Part shown: positions 46,563 to 55,219 of the stretch, piece by piece
How positions within the stretch are numbered: position 1 is the stretch's first letter
Layout: each line of letters begins with the position of its first letter
Assembly: GCA_018401705.1 (NCBI GenBank)
Contig: JAGYKL010000014.1
Location: 30,542 to 94,541 of the forward strand
DNA from: Bacteroidia bacterium
GTDB lineage: Bacteria > Bacteroidota > Bacteroidia > M30B66
Length of the DNA stretch: 64,000 nt
Reading direction: 5' to 3'
The notes under the pieces: generated by a model
What the model was told of the DNA's origin: nothing
Seen by the model: the letters and a program-made list of their open reading frames with translations, nothing else
Databases searched by the model: none
Made by a program: the position numbers and the translations under genes

Positions 46563-47908
46563 ATTCTATCGAATAAGCTCATAGAACCTCCCTGCACATA
46601 ACCCGCGGCCTGCACTTCCTGCTTGATTCCAAGAATTTGAGCAATAGTTAAAACATTATCGGAAGTTAAGCCAATTGGATTATCCTCTCCGCCAACCACT
46701 AAACCTTGGGGAACGTTAGGACCAGCCATCATGGTAAATACCCTTGAAGAATTCTGGTCGCTATGATCGTAAGCGTACCAGTCGTTAATGTCTTTAATTG
46801 GATTATGGTTTAGGTTTCTGCCACATTCAGGTGAAGCAATGATAATTGTGTTCGAAGCCATTTCTGGAATCTGAGTTTGAATATGATTCCAGAGGTGGCC
46901 AACAGCGTGATCTGCGCGGTGAAGCGCTCGAAGATAACCAGTAAAGTCGCTATGGCAACCATCAACTCCATTTAGGTTCACAACAGTGAGAGCAGGCTTA
47001 AAAGCTTGCATTACTTCACATGCGAAACCAATGGTACGGGCATCGCCGCTGTCGGCAACTGGAGGCATAGGAATAAGATTCTGAGTAACCTTGGTGTAGG
47101 TATCTTTCATGAATGCTTTTATCATCTGCTTTTCATCTTCGGTATTCCCAAGGGTTTCTAAACCAGTTCCAACATTACTAAAACTTTGATCTAGAAAATA
47201 CTTCATTTGATATATCGGATCTAATTCATTTTCAGGGTGATATACCTTCGCATCTGAAAGATGCTCGAAGCCCAAATTTCCGAATGTAATTGAAGGCGCA
47301 AAAAAGTTTGCTCCATATTGAGAGCCGTAATCTGGATGCTCAGAATAGTTAAGCAAAGGCACTGAATTACCGATTCCATTACCAACAAACCAGGTTTCAG
47401 TGGCAGAATATCCGCCGTGTCGGCGTAGATATTCGAAAATTGTAGGATTAACCGGCTTTTGCTTTAGACCTTGAGTAGTAACTGTTGAACCTTGAAGAAG
47501 GTTGTTAAGTCCGCCATAATGACCATTGCTTTGACTGCTTACTTCTCTAAAAAGAGTTCCCTGCTGTTGCAGGGTTTGATTTAAAATTCTCGGAATGGGC
47601 GTTCCACCTGCAGCTCCATTGCCTTGATCTGTTCCATAAACAATTTTGTTTTCAGGAGGAGCTCCGTCCAACATATTGTACATGATATTTCCTGCCCAGG
47701 GTAAACCTTGCGAATCATCAAGATAACGCTGCAAAACAGATTCTTGCTGCCTCACACCACCAGCAAAGAGCACGTAAACCACGTGAGGAGCGAGTTGCTC
47801 ACCACTGGCGGCAAATAATCGCCCGGAGGGCAAAATATAAGGCATTGCTATAGCTCCTGCTCCCGCAAGTCCCGCTGCCTTTACAAATCTTCTTCTGTTC
47901 ATCGCCAT
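46559..47908 (-). CDS. Tat-exported DUF1501-like / sulfatase-fold protein
   Basis: 449 residues. The N-terminus MAMNRRRFVKAAGLAGAGA is a twin-arginine signal. The body (HVVYVLFAGGVRQQESV, TIFEYLRRHGGY, ALTVVNLNGVDGCHSDFTGY, NTIIIASPECGRNLNHNP, RVFTMMAGPNVPQG) resembles the alkaline-phosphatase-fold DUF1501 group, which in planctomycetes pairs with DUF1549 proteins. Folded export fits a metal-containing enzyme. Its ATG shares one base with the upstream stop (TAATG). The family call is by motif memory. Confidence 0.78.
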   Translation of the reverse strand: MAMNRRRFVKAAGLAGAGAIAMPYILPSGRLFAASGEQLAPHVVYVLFAGGVRQQESVLQRYLDDSQGLPWAGNIMYNMLDGAPPENKIVYGTDQGNGAAGGTPIPRILNQTLQQQGTLFREVSSQSNGHYGGLNNLLQGSTVTTQGLKQKPVNPTIFEYLRRHGGYSATETWFVGNGIGNSVPLLNYSEHPDYGSQYGANFFAPSITFGNLGFEHLSDAKVYHPENELDPIYQMKYFLDQSFSNVGTGLETLGNTEDEKQMIKAFMKDTYTKVTQNLIPMPPVADSGDARTIGFACEVMQAFKPALTVVNLNGVDGCHSDFTGYLRALHRADHAVGHLWNHIQTQIPEMASNTIIIASPECGRNLNHNPIKDINDWYAYDHSDQNSSRVFTMMAGPNVPQGLVVGGEDNPIGLTSDNVLTIAQILGIKQEVQAAGYVQGGSMSLFDRI

Positions 47909-48399
47909 TAGTAATAGAGGTATTCGTTCGAAAGTGCAAAGGCAAAATAGACCAACTCAGCGCTCAGCTGTGGATTGGTTTCAATAAAATTGCGGTACCA
48001 GGTTAATTCACCTTCGGTGGGAATTCTAACAAAAAAACGTTCGTAAGTGTCTTTGATAAACTGGTCAGAATCAGCGCGCATGAGAGAGTCAGACGGAAGC
48101 TGAACATTCGGTTTATTCATGAAATTTGAGATGAGCACCTCGCGTCCTAATTCTTTATCTCCAATTGATTCAAGACAATCGATTATCTGCACTAGTTGAT
48201 TTCCTGACAGGGCCTGCTGAAATAAGTTGGTGTAAAGAATAGAGACATACTGCTGCTGAGTTTTAACCTTGGTTTTCTCACCAATTGACGAATACAGCTC
48301 AACCTGATTTACTTCATATTGGTCGGGATTAATCTCCTTTTTGCATGCAAAAAAGCTTGAACAAATTAGAACCGACCATATAATGCGTTTAGCTCTCAT
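47908..48399 (-). CDS. small lipoprotein of the six-gene exported operon
   Basis: 163 residues. Lipoprotein signal (IWSVLICSSFFAC), then an all-helical domain (QYVSILYTNLFQQALSGNQL, YERFFVRIPTEGELTWYRNF). The segment ERFFVRIPTEGEL resembles the 'LxRxPTxxEL' turn of DUF1549/DUF1553-type proteins and is matched in the next gene, so the two lipoproteins may be related. Three bp separate it from the upstream gene. Function unknown. Confidence 0.8.
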   Translation of the reverse strand: MRAKRIIWSVLICSSFFACKKEINPDQYEVNQVELYSSIGEKTKVKTQQQYVSILYTNLFQQALSGNQLVQIIDCLESIGDKELGREVLISNFMNKPNVQLPSDSLMRADSDQFIKDTYERFFVRIPTEGELTWYRNFIETNPQLSAELVYFAFALSNEYLYY

Positions 48400-48402
48400 A
48401 CC

Positions 48403-49311
48403 TTAAAAATTTGCGTATTCATTAGAAATAAGGATTCTTAACTGAAGCTTTTGAAGGTTTTTATCTACTCCAAAGGCTTGTAATTCTTGATAAAGCTCCT
48501 GACTGCTTGGTTCTCGAGCTAACAACGTTGTGTAACACCAAATTATAATCCCTTGTGTACATTCGTTACTTTGACTAATAATAGATGCAAAATCGCCCTT
48601 TGTTTGTCCTGTCTGATTGAAGATAGTTCCCGGAACATTGTCTTCGACCATATTAAATGAGATATTAAACTCATTCTGAGTTGGAAATCGATAAAGCAAA
48701 TCATTAAAAGCAGCATTTACATAATTAAATGAGTTCATATTAATGAGGTCGTAAATGGTATTCTGCAACATGAAACTGAGTTGATCTTGAATTGAAATAC
48801 TTCCAGCTTTGAGCGCTTTAAGAGAGTTAAGAACTTGAATTAGCTGAGTGTACTTTTGCATGTTCTCCTCGTATCCGGGCAAGTCATTGCCCAAAGAATC
48901 GCTTATAGCATTGCTGCGGAAAATGCCAGCTTCATCTGCCAATAATTCATCTGACACACCTTCCAATAATCGGATTTTGTTTAGTTCATATATGCGTTTA
49001 AAATATGCTAGGGAATATGAAGTATCGCCATCGCGAAAAGTACTGTCGAACATTATTTTGTTCACCAAAGCTTCGCGTGAAGCAAAATCCGCATTTGATT
49101 GCTGAAGAAAAAACGTTTCAAGGTTCATCTCTTCATCCAAAGGCTCTCTTCCAATTAAATCGATGTAGAGTCGATTCACATAATTCCGGATTTTCACTGA
49201 TGAAACCTTTGAAAAAGGTGGTGCATCATTATCAGGAATAAGCTCTCCGCCGTCCTTACGGCAGGAAGTGATTAAAATAAGCGATAAAAAAAGCAAGATT
49301 GGAACGCGCAT
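48403..49311 (-). CDS. DUF1549-like lipoprotein, first gene of the exported operon
   Basis: 302 residues. Lipoprotein signal (MRVPILLFLSLILITSC). KIRNYVNRLYIDLIGREPLD resembles the start of the planctomycete DUF1549 domain, in which a helix is followed by a GR-x-P turn. A second copy of the motif occurs near the end (LLAREPSSQELYQELQAFG) and a third-like segment in FNDLLYRFPTQNEFNISF. The protein is helical. It heads the operon; a 309-bp intergenic region upstream probably carries the promoter. Confidence 0.78.
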   Translation of the reverse strand: MRVPILLFLSLILITSCRKDGGELIPDNDAPPFSKVSSVKIRNYVNRLYIDLIGREPLDEEMNLETFFLQQSNADFASREALVNKIMFDSTFRDGDTSYSLAYFKRIYELNKIRLLEGVSDELLADEAGIFRSNAISDSLGNDLPGYEENMQKYTQLIQVLNSLKALKAGSISIQDQLSFMLQNTIYDLINMNSFNYVNAAFNDLLYRFPTQNEFNISFNMVEDNVPGTIFNQTGQTKGDFASIISQSNECTQGIIIWCYTTLLAREPSSQELYQELQAFGVDKNLQKLQLRILISNEYANF

Positions 49312-49620
49312 GCAGCTATAAAATCGGTATCAATTCTCCGGTACAAGTTAGCACGAGAATCGCCGTTTACCAAAAGCTGTAAAGCGTCACATTGAAATTC
49401 CTCTGTAAGAAAAACAGATGGATTTAGAGTTATACTTTGTGGTTTATATTTTTTACAATCCTTTTATATCAGGCCTTTCGGCCGAAAACGCAAGAATAGG
49501 CAAAGGCAATATCTATTCAATAAATAGAAAAGATATCCCTCAATTTTGTAAGCCGCCTCTGAGTAAGTTCATTTTCTTACAAGAAGAATCAACTCACTGA
49601 TTACGTGACACTTAATGATA
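49312..49620. other. intergenic region upstream of the six-gene operon
   Basis: 309 bp between the operon start and the end of the methyltransferase gene. A 60-codon plus-strand frame at 49418-49600 lacks coding character. No clear TANNTTTG box or strong terminator is visible. Confidence 0.45.
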
Positions 49621-50385
49621 TTATTTAGCAAATTCTATTCTGAAGTAAAAGCCTGAGGCCATCCACTTCGGAAGTACATTAGCCAGCTTTTGATCTATTT
49701 TAGAGATAGAATTTAGAGGAATAAACGGTAAATAAGTTTCGATGATGGGAGCTAACACGTATGCTTTCTTAACTTCCGAAACTACCATTCCCATTGGCTT
49801 CAATTCTCTTTGCATTCTTGAAACAGTAAAGAAGTTAACGTGTGGAGTCTCGTAGTTTTGTGAATAAGGCTCCTTTTTGCCTAAGACTCGTTTTACCTTG
49901 AGAATGAAATTATTCAATCCCATTTTCCTCATCAAATAAAGGGGTTGCATAGCAATCTCAAAAGGCCCTCTTCCGTTAGGAACGGTAATAAGCAACTGCA
50001 TGTCCTTATCGGCATTGTCTGCAATATATTTGAGAATCTCCGGGTAAATATCGATGTGCTCAAGCACTTCAGTTAAAATGATAAACTTTTTTCCTTTGAG
50101 AGGAGAATCCTGCAGATATTCAAACTTAAATTCAACATTATTAAGCTTATTAGCTGCTATGGCGATGTCTAAGGTTGGTTGGTGAATATCAATCCCGAGG
50201 ATGTGCGAGTTAGGAATTAAACCCAAAGGAATTGTGACATTGCCAGTACCGGCACCCACGTCAAGTACCTCAACTTTTTCGTTGGGGTTTCTCATCCTTG
50301 CAATGGTATCGTAAATCCATTCCAAGCGACTTAAGTGACAAGGGTACTCAGTGTATTCGGTGTATTGTAGTGCTTCTTTCTCCAT
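49621..50385 (-). CDS. class I SAM-dependent methyltransferase
   Basis: 254 residues. Motif I VEVLDVGAGTGNVTI near residue 40, acidic beta-2 end GIDIHQP, and motif IV KKFIILTEVLEHIDIYPEI. The C-terminus has LLITVPNGRGPFEIA and PHVNFFTVSRMQREL, a layout shared with sugar- or lipid-modifying methyltransferases. Its start shares one base with the stop of the 2OG-oxygenase gene, so the two are translationally coupled and may act on one substrate. Confidence 0.88.
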   Translation of the reverse strand: MEKEALQYTEYTEYPCHLSRLEWIYDTIARMRNPNEKVEVLDVGAGTGNVTIPLGLIPNSHILGIDIHQPTLDIAIAANKLNNVEFKFEYLQDSPLKGKKFIILTEVLEHIDIYPEILKYIADNADKDMQLLITVPNGRGPFEIAMQPLYLMRKMGLNNFILKVKRVLGKKEPYSQNYETPHVNFFTVSRMQRELKPMGMVVSEVKKAYVLAPIIETYLPFIPLNSISKIDQKLANVLPKWMASGFYFRIEFAK

Positions 50386-51173
50386 TAGAATTTAACTCCG
50401 GCTTTCTTCAAAACCCGTTTAACAGTATTTTTAAGTGTTTCTTTTACATCGGTTTTAATTTTCTTGGCTAAACCTTCTTCTGGTCTCGCTTTGAAAATAG
50501 TATCGTGGTAACCTGCTGCACCTTCTCTCAAATCGGTATAATAATAACCATAAAATGACTTTCGGGTTACACCTTCAGGCACATTAATTTTTCCATAACC
50601 GTGATACGAAATCTCGCTGGTTTCAAAGATAACACAGCGGTTAAATCCAGGTAAATAGGCTTGCTCAAGCTTAGAAACATCTTTGTTCCACATTTCAACT
50701 AGGCCGCCGTATTCTTCTTTCCAGTCTTTATTTAAAAAGATGAGCAGGTTAACCCTGCGATGAATATTTCTTATGTGATGTATATTAAAATCGATATGAA
50801 TATCTAAATATGAACCATTTCCGCCTTGATGAACACCCATACCTAATGCATCTTCAACAGAATATAAATCAGCTATCCCAGTAATTTTGCTTATTGCTTC
50901 GTAGAAGCTTTTTTCATTAAGCGCTTTGCGGAGATTGCTAAAATCTGCATGGTAATTCTCAAATCCAGCGCCTTCTGATTTATGTTCATTCAAACCTTGA
51001 TAATTGCGGCTCATTTGATCAAGAGCCGGAAAATGTAAATAAAGAGACTCGGCAAATTCGTTGTTAAGGAAGTTATTGATAACTACGTGACGATAGGGAG
51101 TTGCTTGGTTGAACTCTTCATTTAGTTTCTGAAGATTTTCTTCAGCAAAAAATGATTGAGGTATGATAGACAT
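50385..51173 (-). CDS. 2-oxoglutarate/Fe(II)-dependent oxygenase
   Basis: 262 residues. Prolyl-4-hydroxylase-like double-stranded beta-helix: metal HxD in YLDIHIDFN, RVNLLIFLNKDWKEEYGG, then LVEMW, distal His in EISYHGYGK and the 2OG-binding Arg in GVTRKSFYGYYYTD. Such enzymes occur in glycan and natural-product modification clusters. The gene is coupled to the methyltransferase. A TATCTTTG box at 51193-51200 (minus strand) is a probable promoter. Confidence 0.88.
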   Translation of the reverse strand: MSIIPQSFFAEENLQKLNEEFNQATPYRHVVINNFLNNEFAESLYLHFPALDQMSRNYQGLNEHKSEGAGFENYHADFSNLRKALNEKSFYEAISKITGIADLYSVEDALGMGVHQGGNGSYLDIHIDFNIHHIRNIHRRVNLLIFLNKDWKEEYGGLVEMWNKDVSKLEQAYLPGFNRCVIFETSEISYHGYGKINVPEGVTRKSFYGYYYTDLREGAAGYHDTIFKARPEEGLAKKIKTDVKETLKNTVKRVLKKAGVKF

Positions 51174-51192
51174 TTAATTTTTTTTAGGCGCA

Positions 51193-51200
51193 CAAAGATA
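51193..51200 (-). promoter_or_regulatory. -7 box of the 2OG-oxygenase/methyltransferase pair
   Basis: TATCTTTG on the minus strand is a perfect TANNTTTG and ends 19 nt before the start codon at 51173. Confidence 0.4.
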
Positions 51201-51232
51201 AGATATGACTTGAGAATCATTGAATTCGAAGC

Positions 51233-51272
51233 AATAAAAAACTCCCGCTGGCTAATTAGCCAAACGGGAGTA
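51233..51272 (-). terminator. intrinsic terminator of the outer-membrane protein gene
   Basis: Minus-strand hairpin: ACTCCCGTTTGGCTAATTAG folds back to CCAGCGGGAGT and is followed by a T-run (TTTTTT). The inner GGCTAATTAGCC is a perfect palindrome. It lies 24 bp after the stop codon at 51296. Confidence 0.9.
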
Positions 51273-51295
51273 TCAACAACCAGGTAATATTAACT

Positions 51296-52198
51296 TTAGA
51301 AATGGAAATTCAAGCGCAATGCGCCAGTTGTTGTTCCACTTAGGTTTCTATCTGTATCAACGCCAAAACCTCCTCTAGATTTAGTTTCGATGGTTTGTTC
51401 TCCAACTACAAGCTCTGTTCCGTTATCTCCAACTGATTGAAGCGATCTTGAAGAAGCTCCCATACTGTAGAATGAAACACCCCAACCAAATTCACCACCA
51501 ATAGAGATTTTGGGACAAACGAAATACTCTACACCTAAAAAGCCTCGAAGTGTGACTCCAAAAGAGCTTCCGTCTTTAACTTCTGTTAAGCGAGCAATGT
51601 TACCATAGGTATCTGTGCTAAAATTGGATGGAACAATCATGTCATAATCTTCGAAGTTACTTGTCAATTGAAAAATTGAGGTAGAATCATTCAATTCATT
51701 ACCATAAGTATATGTTCTTCCAGAATTTCTGAAGCTTATCATTAAATCACCTCCGTAGTATCCTTGGAGACGCGTAGAACCTCTTCTCCACTCCATTCCT
51801 CCACCTACACCTACAAAAGATGATTTCTCAATATACTCGTCTTCAACCAAAGCTGGCAAAGCTGGGTAAACTGGGGCCGGTTCGCCCCATTTAGAAATAG
51901 AATTTATCCAATTTTGAGAACTGATTCCAATTCTTAAAATACCTCGATATGCTTTACTGTCGGTAACAAAGTATTTTCCAATGATAGTTTGCTGAGAATT
52001 AAGAAACTGCTGTGTTGGCGCTGAATTACCTCCTGAACTTAAAAAGTTTCCTACATAATTTAAGAAAGGAGTAGCGTCAACTCCAATTGACCAATCTCCT
52101 TGTTCTGGCAAAATAGTTTCACCTTTCTTAGAAGTTAGCTGAGCATTTAGTCCACCAAATGCAAAGGCTAAAACAAAAGCAAGTAATTGTTTTTTCAT
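51296..52198 (-). CDS. outer-membrane beta-barrel protein
   Basis: 300 residues from the ATG at 52198 (MKKQLLAFVLAFAFGGLNAQ, a clean signal peptide); an ATG six codons upstream is possible. The mature protein is strand-rich with aromatic girdles (GDWSIGVDATPFLNYVGNFL, GITLRGFLGVEYF-like segments, RGGFGVD near the end) and ends in TTGALRLNFHF, the terminal-Phe pattern of barrel proteins. No family name recognised. Monocistronic, with a strong terminator. Confidence 0.83.
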   Translation of the reverse strand: MKKQLLAFVLAFAFGGLNAQLTSKKGETILPEQGDWSIGVDATPFLNYVGNFLSSGGNSAPTQQFLNSQQTIIGKYFVTDSKAYRGILRIGISSQNWINSISKWGEPAPVYPALPALVEDEYIEKSSFVGVGGGMEWRRGSTRLQGYYGGDLMISFRNSGRTYTYGNELNDSTSIFQLTSNFEDYDMIVPSNFSTDTYGNIARLTEVKDGSSFGVTLRGFLGVEYFVCPKISIGGEFGWGVSFYSMGASSRSLQSVGDNGTELVVGEQTIETKSRGGFGVDTDRNLSGTTTGALRLNFHF

Positions 52199-52323
52199 GT
52201 TGTTTGATTTTGGCAACCAAACAAAGTTTACACTAATATCGCCTTATTTACATGTGTATACAAAAGGCTTATAAACACCTGATTGTTAGTAAGCTTAAAA
52301 ACAATTCGAGAAAACAGAATCCC

Positions 52324-52788
52324 TTAAAGAATATTGATTTGGCGCGAAAAACCTTGCTCTAAAGTAATGAAGGTTTCAGTGCGCTGGATTCCAGGTATCG
52401 CTTGAATTTTTTCATTCAAAACCTCACGTAAATGATTGGTATCGCGACAAAGTATCTTGGCGAAAATCGAGTAAATACCTGTTGTATAATGCAATTCTAC
52501 AATTTCAGGAATTTCGGTCATTCGTTCACGAGCATCAGAATAAGCAGAGCCTTTATCTAAGAAAATACCAATAAAAGCACAAATATCATATCCAATTACA
52601 GTTGGGTTAACAATAAGCTGCGAGCCAACTACAACACCCAAGTCTATGAGTTTTTTCATTCGAACATGGATAGTTCCTGCAGAAACTTCAAGCTTTTTAG
52701 CTATTTCAGTATAAGGAACAACTGCATCTTCCATTAGTATGGTAAGAATTTTCCTGTCGAGGATATCTATTTCTGCTCCTTTGCTCAT
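52324..52788 (-). CDS. Lrp/AsnC-family transcriptional regulator
   Basis: 154 residues. An N-terminal helix-turn-helix (LDRKILTILMEDAVVPYTEI, AKKLEVSAGTIHVRMKKL) is followed by the RAM ligand domain (VELHYTTGIYSIFAKILC, IPGIQRTETFITLEQ). It presumably senses an amino acid and regulates metabolism; the nearby proC is a candidate target but nothing in the sequence proves it. A promoter with both boxes lies upstream. Confidence 0.93.
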   Translation of the reverse strand: MSKGAEIDILDRKILTILMEDAVVPYTEIAKKLEVSAGTIHVRMKKLIDLGVVVGSQLIVNPTVIGYDICAFIGIFLDKGSAYSDARERMTEIPEIVELHYTTGIYSIFAKILCRDTNHLREVLNEKIQAIPGIQRTETFITLEQGFSRQINIL

Positions 52789-52838
52789 TCTTTTGTATTG
52801 TTTAAGGTAAAATCAATGAATGATTCAAAATTATCGGG

Positions 52839-52869
52839 CAAATATAGAATTAAATTGGACGATTCTCAA
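52839..52869 (-). promoter_or_regulatory. Bacteroidota-type promoter of the Lrp regulator gene
   Basis: On the minus strand TTG is followed after 20 nt by TATATTTG (52846-52839), close to the TTTG-N19-TANNTTTG consensus. The start codon lies about 50 nt downstream. This is the best two-box match in the window. Confidence 0.55.
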
Positions 52870-52885
52870 TCATTAGTGTAATGCA

Positions 52886-53689
52886 TTAATTATTTGATAA
52901 TTCCTGAGCTCTTTTTTCAGCCTCTAAGATGCCTTTCTTAATTGCTTTACCAAGATGATCAGACTCAAAACTGTTTAATGCGGCCTCGGTAGTGCCACCT
53001 TTTGATGCAACTGCTTTTATTAATTCATCTAAACTCTTATCCGCCTGATTTATCAGATGAAAGGCGCCTAGCATTGTTTGCTTCACAAGCATTGAAGAAA
53101 CTCCTTCGTCCATGCCCATTGCCTTTCCTGCTTCAATCATATGTTTTACTATATAGAAAAAGTAAGCCGGACCGCTGCCACTCAATGCTGTTACTGAATC
53201 CATTTGAGATTCTACATCAACATAAACGGTTCTGCCGGTGGTTGACAAAACATTTTCGGCCTTTCTTAATTGCAGGGCACTTACCTCAGGATGAGCAAAT
53301 ATTGCAGTTACACCCATCCCCAATGAAGCTGGCGAATTGGGCATAGCTCTTACAATTGCCTTATGTTGAAGCCTTTGCTCAATAAAATTGATTGAGGTTC
53401 CTGCCATGATTGAAAGTATTACATTTTTATCTGTTAATCTTCCTGCAAGTGATTCAGATAATTGCTTAAAATCCTGAGGTTTAACTGCTAAAAGTATTAA
53501 TTCGCTGTCAAGAATTCTGTCGTCATCGGGAGTGACTACTTCTCCAAAACCAAGCTTTTTAAGCTCAATTACCCTAGCCTCTGATTTTTCAACCAGCAAT
53601 AGTTCTTCGGGTTTTACGATTGAATATTTCAGAAAAGCACGGGCATAAATCAGGCCCATATTTCCGCAACCAATGAGGGTAATCTTCAT
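52886..53689 (-). CDS. proC: pyrroline-5-carboxylate reductase
   Basis: 267 residues, the normal length, from the ATG at 53689 (MKITLIGCGNMGLIYARAF). The longer in-frame reading to 53896 has no place in the family and overlaps the next gene. GCGNMG is the Rossmann NADPH loop; AVKPQD, MPNSPASLGMG and SALSGSGPAYFFY are family signatures. It catalyses the last step of proline synthesis. The Lrp-type gene is transcribed from the adjacent region. Confidence 0.95.
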   Translation of the reverse strand: MKITLIGCGNMGLIYARAFLKYSIVKPEELLLVEKSEARVIELKKLGFGEVVTPDDDRILDSELILLAVKPQDFKQLSESLAGRLTDKNVILSIMAGTSINFIEQRLQHKAIVRAMPNSPASLGMGVTAIFAHPEVSALQLRKAENVLSTTGRTVYVDVESQMDSVTALSGSGPAYFFYIVKHMIEAGKAMGMDEGVSSMLVKQTMLGAFHLINQADKSLDELIKAVASKGGTTEAALNSFESDHLGKAIKKGILEAEKRAQELSNN

Positions 53690-53726
53690 TTGAATGATGT
53701 GTGAACTTCCCCCGAAAGGGGAAAAA

Positions 53727-54023
53727 TTAATTTGATTCTTTTGCAATTCTTTTATCGAACCAAAAGGTTCCAAATGGCAGCAAAGAACATATAAATGCAA
53801 GTAAGACTTTTGAGAATTTCCATTTACGATCGGCCCAAACAGCAATAAGAGAGAAACCAAATGCCACGAATAACAAACCGTGAATCCAACCACCAATCTT
53901 TACAGGCATAGGATATCCGGCTATATATTTTAATGGCATGGCGATAAAAAGCAGGAATAAAAAGGACCAACCTTCAACAATGGCTATCAGTCGAAATCGA
54001 CTTAAAGAATCATTTAATTTCAT
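53727..54023 (-). CDS. DUF3817 integral membrane protein
   Basis: 98 residues with three predicted membrane helices. FRLIAIVEGWSFLFLLFIAM, then PLKYIAGYP, GGWIHGLLFVAFG and SLLPFGTFWFDK are the signature segments of DUF3817. Function unknown. A TATATTTG box ends 4 nt before the ATG. Confidence 0.88.
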   Translation of the reverse strand: MKLNDSLSRFRLIAIVEGWSFLFLLFIAMPLKYIAGYPMPVKIGGWIHGLLFVAFGFSLIAVWADRKWKFSKVLLAFICSLLPFGTFWFDKRIAKESN

Positions 54024-54027
54024 GCGG

Positions 54028-54035
54028 CAAATATA
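54028..54035 (-). promoter_or_regulatory. -7 box of the DUF3817 gene, 4 nt from ATG
   Basis: Minus-strand TATATTTG, then CCGC and the ATG at 54023. This predicts a transcript with almost no leader. Confidence 0.4.
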
Positions 54036-54049
54036 TCAGGCTTTTTGCC

Positions 54050-55186
54050 TCAATTTGCTTTTTGAGACAGTAAAAGCTGCTTTCGGTAAGCAAAAGGGAT
54101 GTCCTCAATTTGTATTTCTCCTGCGCTTAGTGCAAGCAAGGTTTTCTCAGGAAAAATGTAAGCCAGAGCGTCTTCGCCTAATTTGTCGCAGATAAAATCT
54201 CTAAGTTCTTTCCACTCTGTTTCAGCTTGTTCTTTAAGTAATTCCTTCTCTTTTTTAAGCCTTTCTCTCTCCTCAAAACTTACTCGTGAAGATGGCTTAT
54301 ACTTTAATAATTTTTTATCCTCGGCTTCGCCGGAAGACTTTTCAAGGGCTGATTTAAGCTCTTCAGCAAAACCTTGATTTCGCACTCTAGGATGCAGGCC
54401 CTTCTTTTGATGCCATTCGTCAAGTATTTCGGGATGAAAGACTATGTCCATCAATAAATGTTTGTCAACTACCTGATAACCCGGCTTATTAAGTTCTTCT
54501 GCATATTTATCTCTAACCTGAAGCAGCGAATTATATACATAAAGCTGAAAGTCTGGCAGTTTTTTGGCATCGTCCTTATTGTAGAGTTGTCCATTTGGTT
54601 TAGCCTCCGGCTGATAGACATCCCAGTGTTGATTTTCTTCCTCAATCCAGGCAAGCACCTGTTTTTCTTTTGCTTGATCAATTAACCTTTCGCGCAATTC
54701 GGGCAGCCAGGCCACATCTTCAGCAGCATATTCCAACTGCTTGGGCGATAAAGGACTTTGTGTCCAGTCTGACTTCTGCATGGCTTTATTCAGCTCTACA
54801 CCTATAATATTCTGAAGTAGATTCAATAATGAAAAAGCACCGTATCCAAGAATTCTTGCTGAACGTTCAGTATCAAAAATAGTCTTCGGTTTGCATCCCA
54901 AAGAGCGTAATAGTTGCAGATCTTCACTTGGAGCATGCATTACTTTTATAATGCTTGCATCCTCGAATAGCTCAAAAAGATGCTTGAGGTCTTTTAGTGA
55001 AAAGGGATCGAAAAGCCAACATTTTTCGCCTCCAAAAACCTGGATAAGGCAAAGTGTAAAACCGTAGGCATATCTGTCTCTATCAAACTCAACATCCACT
55101 CCTAGCACTTCAAACTGCTTTAGTTTCTCAACGGCATCAAGCAAAGCATCAGGAGTGCGTATATATTCGTAATTTACTTTATTCAT
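54050..55186 (-). CDS. rnd: ribonuclease D
   Basis: 378 residues. DEDDy 3'-5' exonuclease domain: VLGVDVEFDRDR (D and E), HAPSEDLQLL (second Asp) and YAAEDVAWL (Tyr and Asp). An HRDC-like helical domain follows (about 215-290, LQVRDKYAEELNKPGYQVVD) and a charged C-terminal tail contains a Lys/Glu-rich coiled coil. It trims tRNA 3' ends in homologues. Its start has a TACATTTG box 5 nt upstream. Confidence 0.93.
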   Translation of the reverse strand: MNKVNYEYIRTPDALLDAVEKLKQFEVLGVDVEFDRDRYAYGFTLCLIQVFGGEKCWLFDPFSLKDLKHLFELFEDASIIKVMHAPSEDLQLLRSLGCKPKTIFDTERSARILGYGAFSLLNLLQNIIGVELNKAMQKSDWTQSPLSPKQLEYAAEDVAWLPELRERLIDQAKEKQVLAWIEEENQHWDVYQPEAKPNGQLYNKDDAKKLPDFQLYVYNSLLQVRDKYAEELNKPGYQVVDKHLLMDIVFHPEILDEWHQKKGLHPRVRNQGFAEELKSALEKSSGEAEDKKLLKYKPSSRVSFEERERLKKEKELLKEQAETEWKELRDFICDKLGEDALAYIFPEKTLLALSAGEIQIEDIPFAYRKQLLLSQKAN

Positions 55187-55191
55187 TCAAG

Positions 55192-55199
55192 CAAATGTA
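55192..55199 (-). promoter_or_regulatory. -7 box of rnd, 5 nt from ATG
   Basis: Minus-strand TACATTTG, then CTTGA and the ATG at 55186. No -33 box is clear. Confidence 0.38.
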
Positions 55200-55219
55200 G
55201 GGATTGATTGGTATGTTAT

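Noticed and set aside
49418..49600. 60-codon plus-strand frame upstream of the six-gene operon
   Set aside because: No ribosome-binding or promoter signal, and composition unlike coding regions here.
53690..53896. Long N-terminal extension of proC
   Set aside because: It has no match to the ProC family and overlaps the DUF3817 gene; the ATG at 53689 gives the normal length.
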